Position numbers and translations under genes: made by a program. Below, piece by piece: positions 18,357 through 28,137 of a DNA stretch of 51,656 bases. The first letter of the stretch is position 1, and each line of letters opens with the position of its first letter. Under the pieces are notes generated by a model that saw only the letters and a program-made list of their open reading frames with translations, was not told where the DNA came from and searched no databases. The stretch is from an uncultured Saprospiraceae bacterium (GTDB lineage Bacteria; Bacteroidota; Bacteroidia; Chitinophagales; Saprospiraceae). The stretch spans positions 1 through 51,656 of the forward strand of contig CALFUK010000147.1 of assembly GCA_937929945.1 (NCBI GenBank), in the 5' to 3' direction.

Positions 18357-19376
18357 ATGGAAGTAGTGAAGTTAGGGCTGATAGGCTTGGGAAGATTAGG
18401 TAAGAAGTATGCAGAGATCATTAGTGCGAGGCATAAGAATGCGGAGATTACTGCTGTCTGTAGCATTGTGGCCGATGAGTTAGACTACGCCAAATATGAG
18501 CTGGGTGTGAACTATGTCTTCTCTAATCATAACCAGTTATTGGAGATCAATGAGCTGGATGCAGTGATGGTACTGAGCTCTACACAAGAGCATGCGCGTC
18601 ATATGATCGATACCATCAATGCAGGATTGCATGTGTTCTGCGAAAAGCCATTGGCACTCAGTGTCGATGACTGCCTAAGTGTCATTAAGGCGGCTGAGTC
18701 AAAGCCCAGCCAAACTTCGGTCGTCGGATTCGTCCGTAGATATGATAAAAGCTATCTCTACGCTAAGGAGAAGGTGGCTGCTGGTGCGATAGGTACACCT
18801 ATATTATTTAGGTCGCAGACTGTGGATAAAGACAGCTCGATGGCATTTCAGAAGAACTACGTACAGCGGAGCGGTGGTATCTTCCTGGACTATAATGTTC
18901 ATGACATTGATTTAGCCCGTTGGTTTTTAGGAGCGGAGTTTAGTAAAGTCTATGCGATGGGTGGCACCTATAAGCATCAGGTGTTCGCTGATATGGGGGA
19001 TGCTGACAATGTGATGACAGTAGCTCATATGAGTGATGGTACCATGTGCCACATCATGGCCTCTCGGACTGCGACTCATGGCCATGATACCTACTCTGAG
19101 ATCACTGGGACTGAGGGTACCCTTCGGATAGGCAGACCTGCTGGCAAGAATATGGTAGAAATTTATGATCAGTACGGAGCACGTAAGGAGATCATTGAGA
19201 ATTTTTATGAGCGCTTCGAGGATGCTTTTGTCGCACAGATAGATAGCTTTATCACTAGTGTGCAGCGGGGGGAGAAGATGCGGTTGTCACTGCATGATTC
19301 TCTTGAAGCGACCAGAGTGGCCGTAGCGATGACCAAATCATTTATGCTGAATAAGGAAGTGCTGATCGAACGATAG
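18357..19376 (+). CDS. Gfo/Idh/MocA-family dehydrogenase, inositol 2-dehydrogenase-like
   Basis: 339 residues. The N-terminal Rossmann domain shows LGLIGLGRLGKKYAE (GxGxxG) and, near residue 100, the conserved CEKPLAL. The C-terminal domain has GFVRRYDKSYLYAKE and a DYNVHDIDLARWFLG segment carrying the DxxxH catalytic pair, as in myo-inositol 2-dehydrogenases. Expected to oxidise a sugar or cyclitol hydroxyl with NAD(P). No other inositol-catabolism gene is present nearby, so the real substrate may be another polyol or an amino-sugar derivative. Single-gene unit; the terminator at 19789 can also serve it, though it lies about 410 bases past the stop. Confidence 0.88.
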   Translation: MEVVKLGLIGLGRLGKKYAEIISARHKNAEITAVCSIVADELDYAKYELGVNYVFSNHNQLLEINELDAVMVLSSTQEHARHMIDTINAGLHVFCEKPLALSVDDCLSVIKAAESKPSQTSVVGFVRRYDKSYLYAKEKVAAGAIGTPILFRSQTVDKDSSMAFQKNYVQRSGGIFLDYNVHDIDLARWFLGAEFSKVYAMGGTYKHQVFADMGDADNVMTVAHMSDGTMCHIMASRTATHGHDTYSEITGTEGTLRIGRPAGKNMVEIYDQYGARKEIIENFYERFEDAFVAQIDSFITSVQRGEKMRLSLHDSLEATRVAVAMTKSFMLNKEVLIER

Positions 19377-19780
19377 TCCGCAGCGATGGATTTGTAGATT
19401 CTCATGGTAATGATGAAATCAGCAAATCGAACCTGAAGATGCTGACAACTAAGGATCGGCCTGATCCCACTTCTAACGACTATGACCAGACTTAAACATA
19501 GATGGTCATACCTTTCTTCATTCATAAAGACCTTTACTTCTGAATAATAAGGAGCTCATCTATTTTGACTGTAAAATATTTGATAGTGTGCCTCTTCACT
19601 TATAAGGATGTGTATGCCTTATCTATGGAGCTAGCGACGTCTGGCCAAGACGTGTGTCTTTGAAGCGAGGAGAACAGAACTGATGTCTGGCGCTGACAGC
19701 TTTCTTTGGAGAAAGAGATGCACTACCAGCTTGCGGATGGACTATAAATATATCTCTTACTGTCTCAACAATGATTGATA
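19377..19780. other. Intergenic region, about 400 bases, no gene seen
   Basis: Separates two convergent genes. I see no open frame with coding character, no repeat and no RNA gene. The only structure is the hairpin at its right end, listed separately. Confidence 0.5.
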
Positions 19781-19821
19781 AAATGAAAAAAGCCTCAACG
19801 AAACTATATCGATGAGGCTTT
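19781..19821 (-). terminator. Intrinsic terminator (usable in both directions)
   Basis: A perfect 9-base stem, AAAGCCTCA at 19789-19797 pairing with TGAGGCTTT at 19813-19821. On the minus strand it is followed by TTTTTTCATTTT, the expected U-tract, 24 bases after the stop of the IPTL-tailed gene. On the plus strand a weaker T-rich stretch follows. Confidence 0.8.
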
Positions 19822-19844
19822 CACTTTATATTTTTTATGGAATA

Positions 19845-21314
19845 CTACACTCTATCTTTCTCCGTAGCTAACTCCAATAATTCTATTTCTCTTGTCTTAA
19901 TCACTTGGACTCCAAAAATCATGAATAATAACGCTAAAGAAATTAAGCCCCACTCTCCCATAGTCGGTATAGTATTAACTACTGGAGGTGTGATGACAGG
20001 ATTATCAGGATTGACTGGTGTGGTAGGCTGATCGCCTGGACCAGGTTCAGGATCTGTACCTCCACCTGCATCTACGCCTGGGCCACCACCTGGTGTGCCA
20101 GGGCAGAGAGTTTCACCACATATGGTTCTGTTAATTGTCGTATGATAATCATTCACATACTCGGCCCACACGATTGCTCTCTCATCACAACTGATGACAA
20201 GTGACTGTTGGTAGAGATTCACATCTTCTGCGACGATACTGCTCTGCCCAGTGGTATAATTAAAGACATTCACATTTTGTGAAGGATCTATCCATACGAC
20301 AGAGTTACCCGTTTCGCTCAGACTCGTTGATAAGAATGTTTGGTAGTCAGAGCTTACTGCATAAGAACCAAGTTGATTGACTTGCTCCTTAGCATAAGTA
20401 TATATGGTGACTAAGCCAGAGCCATTTACGTCTTTCTGGTAGTTAGACCAGCTGATCATGCTGCCATCCATACTGATGTATGGGTTTCTATGACTACCAG
20501 CCATGTTTTTTGTTACCTGGATGACCTGACCGTCAATGTATTTATAAATCTGATCGTAGTTGTTTTGATCTATGCCAATCCATGCGATGACTTGCCCATC
20601 GCTACTCATGACCTGTGCAAAACTTTTAACACTCTGGTCTGGAGCTGAAATGTTAGACACATTACCATCTTCATACATGAATATCTGATATCGATTACTC
20701 GCATTGTCAAAACCCATCCACGTCATGACTGAACAGTCAGCACTGATTTGAGGTGTTGCATTACGCGTAGACTGGGATGTAGATATTTGCTGAGTGACTC
20801 CTGTACTTTTAGTAAACATAAAGATGTGATCTACCCCATCTATAGTCCCTTTCCAAATTATATTTTCTCCATTGCTACAGACGACGGGATTATTATTATT
20901 ATCTGCGGGGGATTCTATGATTTGTTGACCTTCTGTATCTGTGTAGTAGTAGATGTTTTGCTTACCTAAGGATACATTAGCAGAATTATCAGGATCGATA
21001 ATAGTCTCAAAACCTGACCAAACAACTGTTGTTCCGTCAGCACTTATTTGCGGGTTAATATTGATCACTGTTGCTGTAGAGATCAATTCTGGCTCGCCTT
21101 CACAATTAGTTAAAAAGATAAGATTGGAGGTGCCATCATTGCCTCTCCATACAATTCTCTCACCGTCACAACTGACCTGTGGTGTAATATTCCTGTTACT
21201 GTTATTGACAACAACTTGCTCTTGAACAGTATAGCACTCTGACTGGGCAGTAACCAAGTTGGCACATGCACACACAAACACTAAAGCAAAGAATTTAATA
21301 AAATTCATTCTCAT
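19845..21314 (-). CDS. Secreted beta-propeller-like protein with IPTL-CTERM-type sorting tail
   Basis: 489 residues. After a signal peptide (MRMNFIKFFALVFVCACANLVTAQ) there are about seven to eight repeats of 45-50 residues with the pattern NxxPQISADGxxVVWxGxD, like the TolB/WD40-type blades that read C-D-G-x-x-V-W. A Gly/Pro/Asp-rich linker (about 400-440) leads to IPTMGEWGLISLALLFMIFG, matching the IPTL-CTERM exosortase/sorting signal (motif, hydrophobic helix, charged end). The end KTREIELLELATEKDRV is longer than the short Arg-rich end usually seen. Function of the propeller is unknown; probably a surface or envelope-held protein. Transcribed alone, with a terminator directly behind it. 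Confidence 0.82.
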   Translation of the reverse strand: MRMNFIKFFALVFVCACANLVTAQSECYTVQEQVVVNNSNRNITPQVSCDGERIVWRGNDGTSNLIFLTNCEGEPELISTATVININPQISADGTTVVWSGFETIIDPDNSANVSLGKQNIYYYTDTEGQQIIESPADNNNNPVVCSNGENIIWKGTIDGVDHIFMFTKSTGVTQQISTSQSTRNATPQISADCSVMTWMGFDNASNRYQIFMYEDGNVSNISAPDQSVKSFAQVMSSDGQVIAWIGIDQNNYDQIYKYIDGQVIQVTKNMAGSHRNPYISMDGSMISWSNYQKDVNGSGLVTIYTYAKEQVNQLGSYAVSSDYQTFLSTSLSETGNSVVWIDPSQNVNVFNYTTGQSSIVAEDVNLYQQSLVISCDERAIVWAEYVNDYHTTINRTICGETLCPGTPGGGPGVDAGGGTDPEPGPGDQPTTPVNPDNPVITPPVVNTIPTMGEWGLISLALLFMIFGVQVIKTREIELLELATEKDRV

Positions 21315-21982
21315 GGTGATTTAAATAGTTAATTATCAGCTTATTACGCTGAATAAAAAATTCGTTATGTCAGTTACTTGGACTCAAATTAGCTTCTGAA
21401 TAAGGTTCAGACACTATGCAAAGGTAAAGGTCATGATAATTCTTCATAAAACCAAGCTATTTGACTAAGGGTAAACACTGATTTTGACGACATTTATAGT
21501 AAAAAGTGACACATATCCCTCTGATCTTCTGATAATTAAACATTCAGAGGATACATATAATTCAAATTAAGATAATATCTCATATGAAACGTCTATGACG
21601 TAGATAATTAGGTCGCCCAAGTGGTTGATTAAATTTTAGTTATTTGGAGATTGGCATCTAGCACTGAAATTTATACATATCAAATGTCATCGTCCAAGAT
21701 AATAAGGCATTCAAGTGGATGATTCAGCCTGGTTATTTGCTGATAAGCGAAATATCTATGACTGTGATGATTTGACTGGGACTTACTCTGATCTGATCTC
21801 GATAACAGACACATTGTGAATATTGAGCCAGTATGTGACGCTTTTTAAACCAGAATATTAGGTGTAGTGAGATTTTTCGGTGTGATTGGAGTAGCAACTG
21901 AGCTTAGCTTTAGGTAGAAATTGTTAAAGAATCTCGCCTATTATGCTGTATGGTAGCTCTCTCACTATGGATTCCCTGATAC
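21315..21982. other. Long intergenic region, 668 bases, with imperfect direct repeat
   Basis: Lies between two minus-strand genes. AT-rich with no credible open frame. Two segments of about 47 bases (21604-21651 and 21699-21744) are visibly similar, sharing CAAGTGG.TGATT and GTTATTTG..GAT at matching spacing. They could be decayed remnants of a repeat or regulatory sites. It should hold the promoter of the IPTL-tailed gene near 21320-21420. Confidence 0.4.
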
Positions 21983-23140
21983 TTATTGACCAGAGCTGCC
22001 AGAAGCCGACCAGCCGAATGCCTCTCTCATCTTATGGTAGATATCAGTGTTCTCATAGATACCTGAGAATAATTCTGATCCAGGACCATAGGCGAAAACC
22101 GGAATCATAGTACCCGTATGATAATCAGAGGTAAAGGCGCCAGCGATGCTATCCATGGTCGATTCCTTCTGGATGGCAAATCCACCTGTCTCATGATCTG
22201 CAGTCACCACCAAGAGTGTCTCGCCATCAGCTCGCGCAAATGCCAGTGCCTCTTTGATGACTTCATTAAACTCTAAAAATTCGGAAATGATATAATCTGT
22301 ATCATTAGCATGGCCACCCCAATCGATCTGAGATCCTTCGATCATGATAAAAAAGCCTGAATTAGACCTTTCCTTAAGAAATGGAAATGACTTACTCGCT
22401 GCATCGACTAAATAGTCTCGGCCCATTGACACGGGGATGGGCTCTTCGTCGGCAGTAAAATAGCCAAAATTGGTTTTGCTATCAGGCACGACTGATTTGA
22501 AATCAGCTTGGAAATAATCAGAAATGGTATAGCCCCTTGCCTGAAGCTCCTTAGTCAGATCTCTATCGTCCTTCTCTCGTCTTTGGAAATATTTAAGTCC
22601 ACCTCCGACGAAGTAATCGATTTCGGTGTCAAGGAAGTCAGCGGCAATCTCCTCGTAATTTTTTCGATATTCATTATGTGCTATGTAGCAGGCAGGAGTC
22701 GCATGGACAATGGATGAGCTGGCGACGAGACCCGTGGCTAAGCCTTTTTCTTCTGCTTCTTCCAGAAGTGTTGGGATAGAGCGCTTATCCTTGTCCACAG
22801 CGATAGCACCGTTATAAGTCTTCTTACCACAGGCGAAGGCAGTGGCAGCAGCGGCAGAGTCAGTGATCAGCTTATTCTGGGCATATGGCTTATGCAGGCC
22901 GATGACTGAAAATGCTTCTAAGGCCGACTGATTACCATTGGCGTAGGTGCCAGCAGATAGCTGCCCCAAACCCATACCATCACCCACCAAGAAAATAATG
23001 TTTTTAACTATGGCCTGAGGTTTTACGGGCACAATCTCCATAGGCTTAGCCATGGTTGTCTCAGTCATGACCTTTGGCTGACAACTGCTGAAGCAGATCA
23101 GCTGAATGACGATAAGAATAAGCATTTTGGTGCCTCTCAT
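21983..23140 (-). CDS. Alkaline phosphatase, lipoprotein form
   Basis: 385 residues, short of the usual 430-470 for PhoA-type enzymes but with the core motifs. There is a lipobox (ICFSSC, lipid-anchor Cys20), the metal ligand Asp54 in VGDGMGLGQ, nucleophile Ser95 in ITDSAAAATAFACGKKT, the EGSQIDWGGHAND metal segment and TADHETGG with the late histidine. Expected to hydrolyse phosphomonoesters in the periplasm or at the outer membrane and to need zinc and magnesium. The start overlaps the RDD gene's end by 4 bases (ATGA), so the two are translationally coupled. No Pho-box search was possible by eye. Confidence 0.93.
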   Translation of the reverse strand: MRGTKMLILIVIQLICFSSCQPKVMTETTMAKPMEIVPVKPQAIVKNIIFLVGDGMGLGQLSAGTYANGNQSALEAFSVIGLHKPYAQNKLITDSAAAATAFACGKKTYNGAIAVDKDKRSIPTLLEEAEEKGLATGLVASSSIVHATPACYIAHNEYRKNYEEIAADFLDTEIDYFVGGGLKYFQRREKDDRDLTKELQARGYTISDYFQADFKSVVPDSKTNFGYFTADEEPIPVSMGRDYLVDAASKSFPFLKERSNSGFFIMIEGSQIDWGGHANDTDYIISEFLEFNEVIKEALAFARADGETLLVVTADHETGGFAIQKESTMDSIAGAFTSDYHTGTMIPVFAYGPGSELFSGIYENTDIYHKMREAFGWSASGSSGQ

Positions 23141-23637
23141 ATAGATATAATTTTGGGGGTTGCAGTTTGTCTGATCACTAAGGCGTCAGCCATGATGTCG
23201 TGGAGGGTTTGTTTCTTTTTGGTGAAGAGGCACATGAAGTAGCCGATGAAGACGATCATCTGGGAAATGATCTTACCTGTATTCCTCATAATGGCTTGCC
23301 ATAGCGTCAGTCTCTTACCGACCTTGTCAGTGACAATGATCTTCATCAACTGCTTACCTGGCGTAGCTTGTTTAGCCGATGATTCGAAGTGTGCGTGGTA
23401 GAGAATATTGAGCGCCGTAATCGTCAGATTATAAGCTCTAAGTGATTCTGGATTATTCTGATAATAAGTCATGAATTCGCTGACGCTCATCCCTCCCATA
23501 TCTGGTAAAAGCCTAAGTCCGACAGGCTGTAGTAGCAGTGATAACAAAGTAATGCCTAATACAAATATGATCATATCGAACACCAGAGCGATCAGCCTTT
23601 GGACAAATGTAGCATACGGTAAGTCAACGTACTCCAT
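23137..23637 (-). CDS. RDD-family membrane protein
   Basis: 166 residues with three membrane segments. The RDD arrangement is visible: an early Arg in FVQRLIALVFDMII with the Asp four turns later, a middle segment ATPGKQLMKIIVTDKVGKRLT, and a last helix ending in QTLHDIMADALVI, a typical RDD ending. The molecular role of the family is not settled; some members have been proposed as ion antiporters. Coupled by a 4-base overlap to the alkaline phosphatase gene downstream. Confidence 0.85.
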   Translation of the reverse strand: MEYVDLPYATFVQRLIALVFDMIIFVLGITLLSLLLQPVGLRLLPDMGGMSVSEFMTYYQNNPESLRAYNLTITALNILYHAHFESSAKQATPGKQLMKIIVTDKVGKRLTLWQAIMRNTGKIISQMIVFIGYFMCLFTKKKQTLHDIMADALVIRQTATPKIISI

Positions 23638-23726
23638 AAGATTCGCAAAATATAAAGGAGTCTGGACAATGCAATTTTAATCGAGATCTTATTTACGAGA
23701 TTTATATCATTGGCTTTGGACAGCAC

Positions 23727-25091
23727 TTATTGGTCTCTTGCTGTGATAGTCATATCCATGCCATGCTTGGGCCTCAAAGTGATGAGTGGCTCGAGTTCGA
23801 CCTCCTGACCCGCTGCCAGCTGGAAGTCAAAGTGCTTGATCAAGTGGTAGAGGGCGAGCTGCATCTCCGTCCAGGCGAACTGCTGTCCTATGCACAGTCT
23901 GGGCCCACCACCAAAAGGAAAATAGGCAAAAGCGGGAATGTCCTTTTGTCTTTCGGGAGTGAAGCGCTCAGGATCTACCACCGCGGGATTATCCCATAGA
24001 TCTTCAGAGTGATGAGCTCCATAGATGTATATACCAATGATTTCACCTTTATAGATTTTGATGCCATTGACTTCGTCGTCCTGAAGTGCTATACGGTCAG
24101 TGATCCATGCTGGAGGGTAGACTCTCATCGATTCAGAGATGACCTGCTTCCCGTAGGCTAAGCGCGCTATGTCTTCATATCCTGGCTGATCTGGTATCTC
24201 TGTATCTCTCACTTCTTGCTGCAGACGCAGTAAAATATCTGGATGCTGATCCAATAGATAGAGAGTCCATGTCAAGGCATTAGCCGTCGTCTCATGTCCA
24301 GCTGCGAAGATGATCAGGATCTCATCCAAGACTTGGGTAGAGTTCATGGCCTCACCCGTGTCTTCATATCGAGACGCCAGGAGCATATCCAGCAGGTCGT
24401 CATGTTTTTCCACTGAAGCTTTGCGAGTCTCTATGATGTCCAGTAGTACCTCTCTGCCCTTGCGTACGGATTCGTCATATACCTTTTGCTCTCCGGTGAG
24501 TTTTCTCCACCATTTGAACATGGGCTGGCGAATGTCTTTGATCACGGCGACCTGTGATGTCATGACTGCATAACTCAGTATTTCGAGCTGATCTTCTGTA
24601 ATACTGACGCTAAAAAGTGATCTGGAGACGACTTTCAGGGTCAGGTTTACCATTTCTCTGGTGATATCCACTGTGGTGCCAGCTGTTCCGACTGTTTGCT
24701 TTAGGTGGGCTATGTGTTTCAGTATTTCGTCATTCATCAATGCCACAATCGACTGGAGCTTTTTCTTGTGAAATCCAGGCTGAATCAGTCGTCGCTGCCT
24801 GAGCCAGTAGTCTCCATCAGTCGTGATCAGACCATAGCCTGCGTATTTCGCCAAGCCCTCTGTTTGGATCTTGGACTTATGGTAGTTTTTGTGGTTTTTC
24901 TGAAGTACGTGCTGTATGACCTGAGGGTCCTGAGTCATCAGTGACCGATTGATCCCTCCGAGATGCACTCTGTATGATGGATGGCCTACTTCTTTGATTG
25001 TTTCATTAATCAGTGGTATGGGATTATCCAGAAATTGAAAGATATTCTTGATGGTCTTCCATCTGGAAACAGTATGTACCTCGTAGCTCAT
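23727..25091 (-). CDS. Cytochrome P450
   Basis: 454 residues, normal length for a soluble bacterial P450. Present in order: I-helix oxygen-activation motif FAAGHETTANALTW, K-helix ESMR, the PERF motif in VVDPERFTPER, and the heme-binding loop FPFGGGPRLCIG with the thiolate Cys400. The pattern fits the CYP4/CYP102-like fatty-acid hydroxylase side of the family better than the camphor-type, but this is only an impression. Expected to be a cytoplasmic monooxygenase needing a ferredoxin or reductase partner encoded elsewhere; none is adjacent. Neighbouring thiolase, flavin monooxygenase and thioesterase genes suggest acyl or terpenoid substrates. Confidence 0.93.
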   Translation of the reverse strand: MSYEVHTVSRWKTIKNIFQFLDNPIPLINETIKEVGHPSYRVHLGGINRSLMTQDPQVIQHVLQKNHKNYHKSKIQTEGLAKYAGYGLITTDGDYWLRQRRLIQPGFHKKKLQSIVALMNDEILKHIAHLKQTVGTAGTTVDITREMVNLTLKVVSRSLFSVSITEDQLEILSYAVMTSQVAVIKDIRQPMFKWWRKLTGEQKVYDESVRKGREVLLDIIETRKASVEKHDDLLDMLLASRYEDTGEAMNSTQVLDEILIIFAAGHETTANALTWTLYLLDQHPDILLRLQQEVRDTEIPDQPGYEDIARLAYGKQVISESMRVYPPAWITDRIALQDDEVNGIKIYKGEIIGIYIYGAHHSEDLWDNPAVVDPERFTPERQKDIPAFAYFPFGGGPRLCIGQQFAWTEMQLALYHLIKHFDFQLAAGQEVELEPLITLRPKHGMDMTITARDQ

Positions 25092-25202
25092 GTCATCTGA
25101 TTATATGCAGTGGAAACACCTTAAGAAGACGATGGTTCTATGCCTTAGTATTTTCAGTAGTTATGTGTGAGAAAATCGTTGGTATATGATGAGATAGATG
25201 AG

Positions 25203-25241
25203 TAAAAAAAAGAGGGTAAAACTGAAACAGCCTTACCCTCT
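25203..25241 (-). terminator. Intrinsic terminator behind the thiolase gene
   Basis: Stem AGAGGGTAA (25211-25219) with TTACCCTCT (25233-25241), loop of 13 bases. Read on the minus strand it is followed by eight T residues (25203-25210). It lies 22 bases after the thiolase stop, so it closes that unit and separates it from the P450 gene. Confidence 0.85.
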
Positions 25242-25263
25242 CTCTCGTTTTTCGCTAAGCTAT

Positions 25264-26448
25264 TTATGCTACTTCAAATAATCCAGCAGCACCCATGCCG
25301 CCTCCGACACACATCGTCACGACGACGTATTTCACGCCGCGTCTCTTGCCTTCTATTAGTGCATGGCCTACCATTCTGGAGCCAGTCATACCATAGGGGT
25401 GACCTATGGAGATGGCACCACCGTTCACATTCATGATGTCATTATCTATGCCCAGTGTATCTCTGCAGTACAGTACTTGTACTGCGAATGCCTCATTGAG
25501 CTCCCAGAGGCCTATATCATTCATGCTGAGTCCATTAGCCTTAAGTAGTTTTGGTATGGCGTAGACGGGGCCGATGCCCATTTCGTCTGGTTCGCATCCG
25601 GCTACGGCAATGCCACGATAGATACCCAGAGGCGCTATACCTCGCTGCTCGGCCATCTTCTTGTCCATGACGATACACGCAGAGGCTCCATCAGATAGCT
25701 GAGATGCATTGCCCGCAGTGATCGTCCCGTCTTCGTTCACCAGGCGCAGTCCTTGGAGACCTTCTAAGGAGGTGCTGGGTCTATTGCCCTCATCCTGACT
25801 GATTGTGACGTCTTCATAGCCAGCGACCTCTCTGGTGGCTTTATCGTATATGGCTTTATTCGCAGTGACTGAGATGATTTCATCGTCAAATTTACCCGCC
25901 TCCTGTGCTGCTGCTGTCCGCATCTGGCTCTGATAGCCATATTCATCTTGGGCTTCTCGACTGATGCCATAGCGCTTGGCGACGATTTCTGCTGTGCTGA
26001 GCATCGGCATATATACGTCCTTGTGTTTTTTCATCAGACCCTTGTCAAACATTTTATGGATGTTCATGTGCTGATTCTGCACGAGGCTGATGGATTCTAT
26101 ACCTCCACCGACCACGACGCTCATCCCGTCAGAGATGATCTGCTTAGCTGCGGTGGCGATCGCCATCATACCTGAAGAGCACTGGCGATCTATCGTCATA
26201 CCTGCTACAGTGACGGGCAGTCCACCAGCGAGACCAGCGAGTCTACCAATGTTAGGCGATTGGCTGCCCTGACCCATGGCGCAGCCCATGATGCAGTCGT
26301 CGACTTCTGCAGGATCTACTCCTGATTTTTTGACGGCTTCTGCTACGGCATGTCCTGCCAGGGTAGGGGCATAGGTATTATTAAAAGCTCCTTTGTAGGC
26401 CTTGCCTATAGGCGTTCGAGCTGTAGATACGATGACTGCTTCTTTCAT
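25264..26448 (-). CDS. Acetyl-CoA C-acyltransferase (thiolase)
   Basis: 394 residues from the ATG at 26448, where the family's usual N-terminus [16 protein letters not shown] begins; an upstream in-frame start at 26502 would add 18 unrelated residues. Catalytic residues are visible: nucleophile Cys90 in [11 protein letters not shown], the histidine in [14 protein letters not shown] and the second cysteine in [15 protein letters not shown]. Catalyses thiolytic cleavage of 3-ketoacyl-CoA in beta-oxidation or the reverse condensation of two acyl-CoA. Length and motifs fit the degradative and biosynthetic branches alike. Followed by a clear terminator. Confidence 0.95.
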   Translation of the reverse strand: MKEAVIVSTARTPIGKAYKGAFNNTYAPTLAGHAVAEAVKKSGVDPAEVDDCIMGCAMGQGSQSPNIGRLAGLAGGLPVTVAGMTIDRQCSSGMMAIATAAKQIISDGMSVVVGGGIESISLVQNQHMNIHKMFDKGLMKKHKDVYMPMLSTAEIVAKRYGISREAQDEYGYQSQMRTAAAQEAGKFDDEIISVTANKAIYDKATREVAGYEDVTISQDEGNRPSTSLEGLQGLRLVNEDGTITAGNASQLSDGASACIVMDKKMAEQRGIAPLGIYRGIAVAGCEPDEMGIGPVYAIPKLLKANGLSMNDIGLWELNEAFAVQVLYCRDTLGIDNDIMNVNGGAISIGHPYGMTGSRMVGHALIEGKRRGVKYVVVTMCVGGGMGAAGLFEVA

Positions 26449-26539
26449 AATTTTATAGTTTTTAGATTCATTGACTATCAGCCAGTAACTAAGGTTAATC
26501 ATTCATTTGAAGGTCTTAGCTATCTTCTCTGTAGACGTG

Positions 26540-27718
26540 TTATATTTTTTCTGATGCGTTTGAGTTCGCTTGTGCTTGAATATTCATGGTTTGTTGGATA
26601 TGGTCTGATATACGCTCTGATTCTTCCATGATGATGCCTAATATGCCCCCTAATTTATAATTATCAAAGCCAATGAAATACAGACCCTCATGGTAATCTT
26701 TACAAATGGCTGCTGATGGACATCCATGTTGGTCCAATAAAATTTCAGCATTTTCGACCAGCTCCTCTATTTTAGCTTGGTATCCAGTGCACAGGATGAT
26801 GGCATCGAGCTCTATTTTCGAGCCATCCGTTAGGATAGCATGATCTTCTCCTAATCTACTGATTTCTGCGGTGACCTTGATTTTACCAGCTTTGATTTGC
26901 TTCACAGTGCCAATGTCTATGACTGGTGTTTTACCCGTTTCTAATAGTTGTTTGGTCGGACTCATATTGGGCGAAGGTATGCCGTATTTAGTCAGATCAC
27001 CGATGTATAGCTTTCTGATCTGAGTGCCGAGCCAGGTACCTATGCCGAATGGTAATCGACTGAGCTTCTTAGCCGTCACTTGCACTGGTCTACCATTCAA
27101 GTCTCTGGGGACAATATTCACTGGGCCTCTTACAGAGAGATAGGTCCGTATGCCATATTCACTTAGGTCTAAAGCTATCTCAGCTCCTGTGTTACCCATG
27201 CCCACGACCATGACGCGCTTATCTTTGTAGGGCTCATGGTTCTTATAGTTTCGACTATGAATGATTTGACCTTGAAAGATCTCTTTGTTTTCTAAGTCAG
27301 GTATCCGAGGTACTCGATTTACCCCAGTCGCGATCACGACCTGTGTTGCCTTGTACACCTGACCATTCTGACACGATACTTGCCAAGATGGGGATGATGT
27401 TTTCTTGATTGATTGGACTGTAGTCTTATACTGAGGCCTGATGTCAAAAGTCTCAGCGTAGGATTCTAAATAGGAGACTAGTTTATCTTTGGGGACATAC
27501 AGCGGATAAGAATCTGGAAATGGCATGTGAGGCAGGTGTGACCATTGCTTCACCGTATGCAGGTGGAGCCTGTCGTAGTGACCTCGCCAGCTTGCAGCCA
27601 GATTATCCTTTGCCTCTATGATCTGAAATTCGATGTTTTTTTTTCTTAATCTTCCAGCTATGGCAAGTCCAGCTGGTCCTGCACCAATGATGAGTATTTT
27701 ATGATCTGCTACCGTCAT
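26540..27718 (-). CDS. Flavin-containing monooxygenase-like NAD(P)/FAD enzyme
   Basis: 392 residues. The FAD-binding motif GAGPAGLAIAGRL lies at the N-terminus, and a second Rossmann motif, VVGMGNTGAEIALDLSEYG (about residue 170-190), binds NADPH. Between them, HTVKQWSHLPHMPFP resembles the aromatic stretch of YUCCA/FMO-type proteins, and the late CTGYQ motif is present. Expected to be an NADPH-dependent monooxygenase or Baeyer-Villiger-type enzyme; substrate unknown. Its start overlaps the stop of the thioesterase gene by 4 bases (ATGA), so both are made together. Confidence 0.88.
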   Translation of the reverse strand: MTVADHKILIIGAGPAGLAIAGRLRKKNIEFQIIEAKDNLAASWRGHYDRLHLHTVKQWSHLPHMPFPDSYPLYVPKDKLVSYLESYAETFDIRPQYKTTVQSIKKTSSPSWQVSCQNGQVYKATQVVIATGVNRVPRIPDLENKEIFQGQIIHSRNYKNHEPYKDKRVMVVGMGNTGAEIALDLSEYGIRTYLSVRGPVNIVPRDLNGRPVQVTAKKLSRLPFGIGTWLGTQIRKLYIGDLTKYGIPSPNMSPTKQLLETGKTPVIDIGTVKQIKAGKIKVTAEISRLGEDHAILTDGSKIELDAIILCTGYQAKIEELVENAEILLDQHGCPSAAICKDYHEGLYFIGFDNYKLGGILGIIMEESERISDHIQQTMNIQAQANSNASEKI

Positions 27719-28137
27719 GAGGGATCTTCGGCACTGTTTTGTAGGTTATACGCTAAGTCTGGTGGGACAATAATGGATTTTCTGGTCTCTAAATCAAATA
27801 GAATAAATTTGACTTTCATCGTAGCGCTTAGGGTGTCTGTCTCTCCGTTAAACATTTCATGATAGACTGTGGCTATTTTTTTCTCACACTCTTGGGTCTG
27901 ACTGCGGATGATGAGGATGTCATCTTCGAATACCTCTTTTTTATACAAGACATGCTGCTCTACGACCGCTACACCGATCTTATTCTGAGCCAGGTATTCT
28001 CTGGAGAGACCACAGTGGCTGAGATAGGTTCTGCCTGCTATTTCGAATTTATTGATGTAGTACATCACATTCATATGTCCATTAGAATCACATTCGTGTG
28101 TCAGGACAGCACCCTTGTAGCTTAATATTCTATTCAT
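27715..28137 (-). CDS. Hotdog-fold acyl-CoA thioesterase, YbgC/4HBT type
   Basis: 140 residues, the family's normal size. The N-terminal CDSNGHMNVMYYINKFEIA matches the 4HBT active-site region (Asp, then GHMN at the start of the long helix). The strands after residue 50 alternate as expected. Likely hydrolyses a short- or medium-chain or aromatic acyl-CoA in the cytoplasm. First gene of a two-gene unit with the flavin monooxygenase. Confidence 0.88.
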   Translation of the reverse strand: MNRILSYKGAVLTHECDSNGHMNVMYYINKFEIAGRTYLSHCGLSREYLAQNKIGVAVVEQHVLYKKEVFEDDILIIRSQTQECEKKIATVYHEMFNGETDTLSATMKVKFILFDLETRKSIIVPPDLAYNLQNSAEDPS

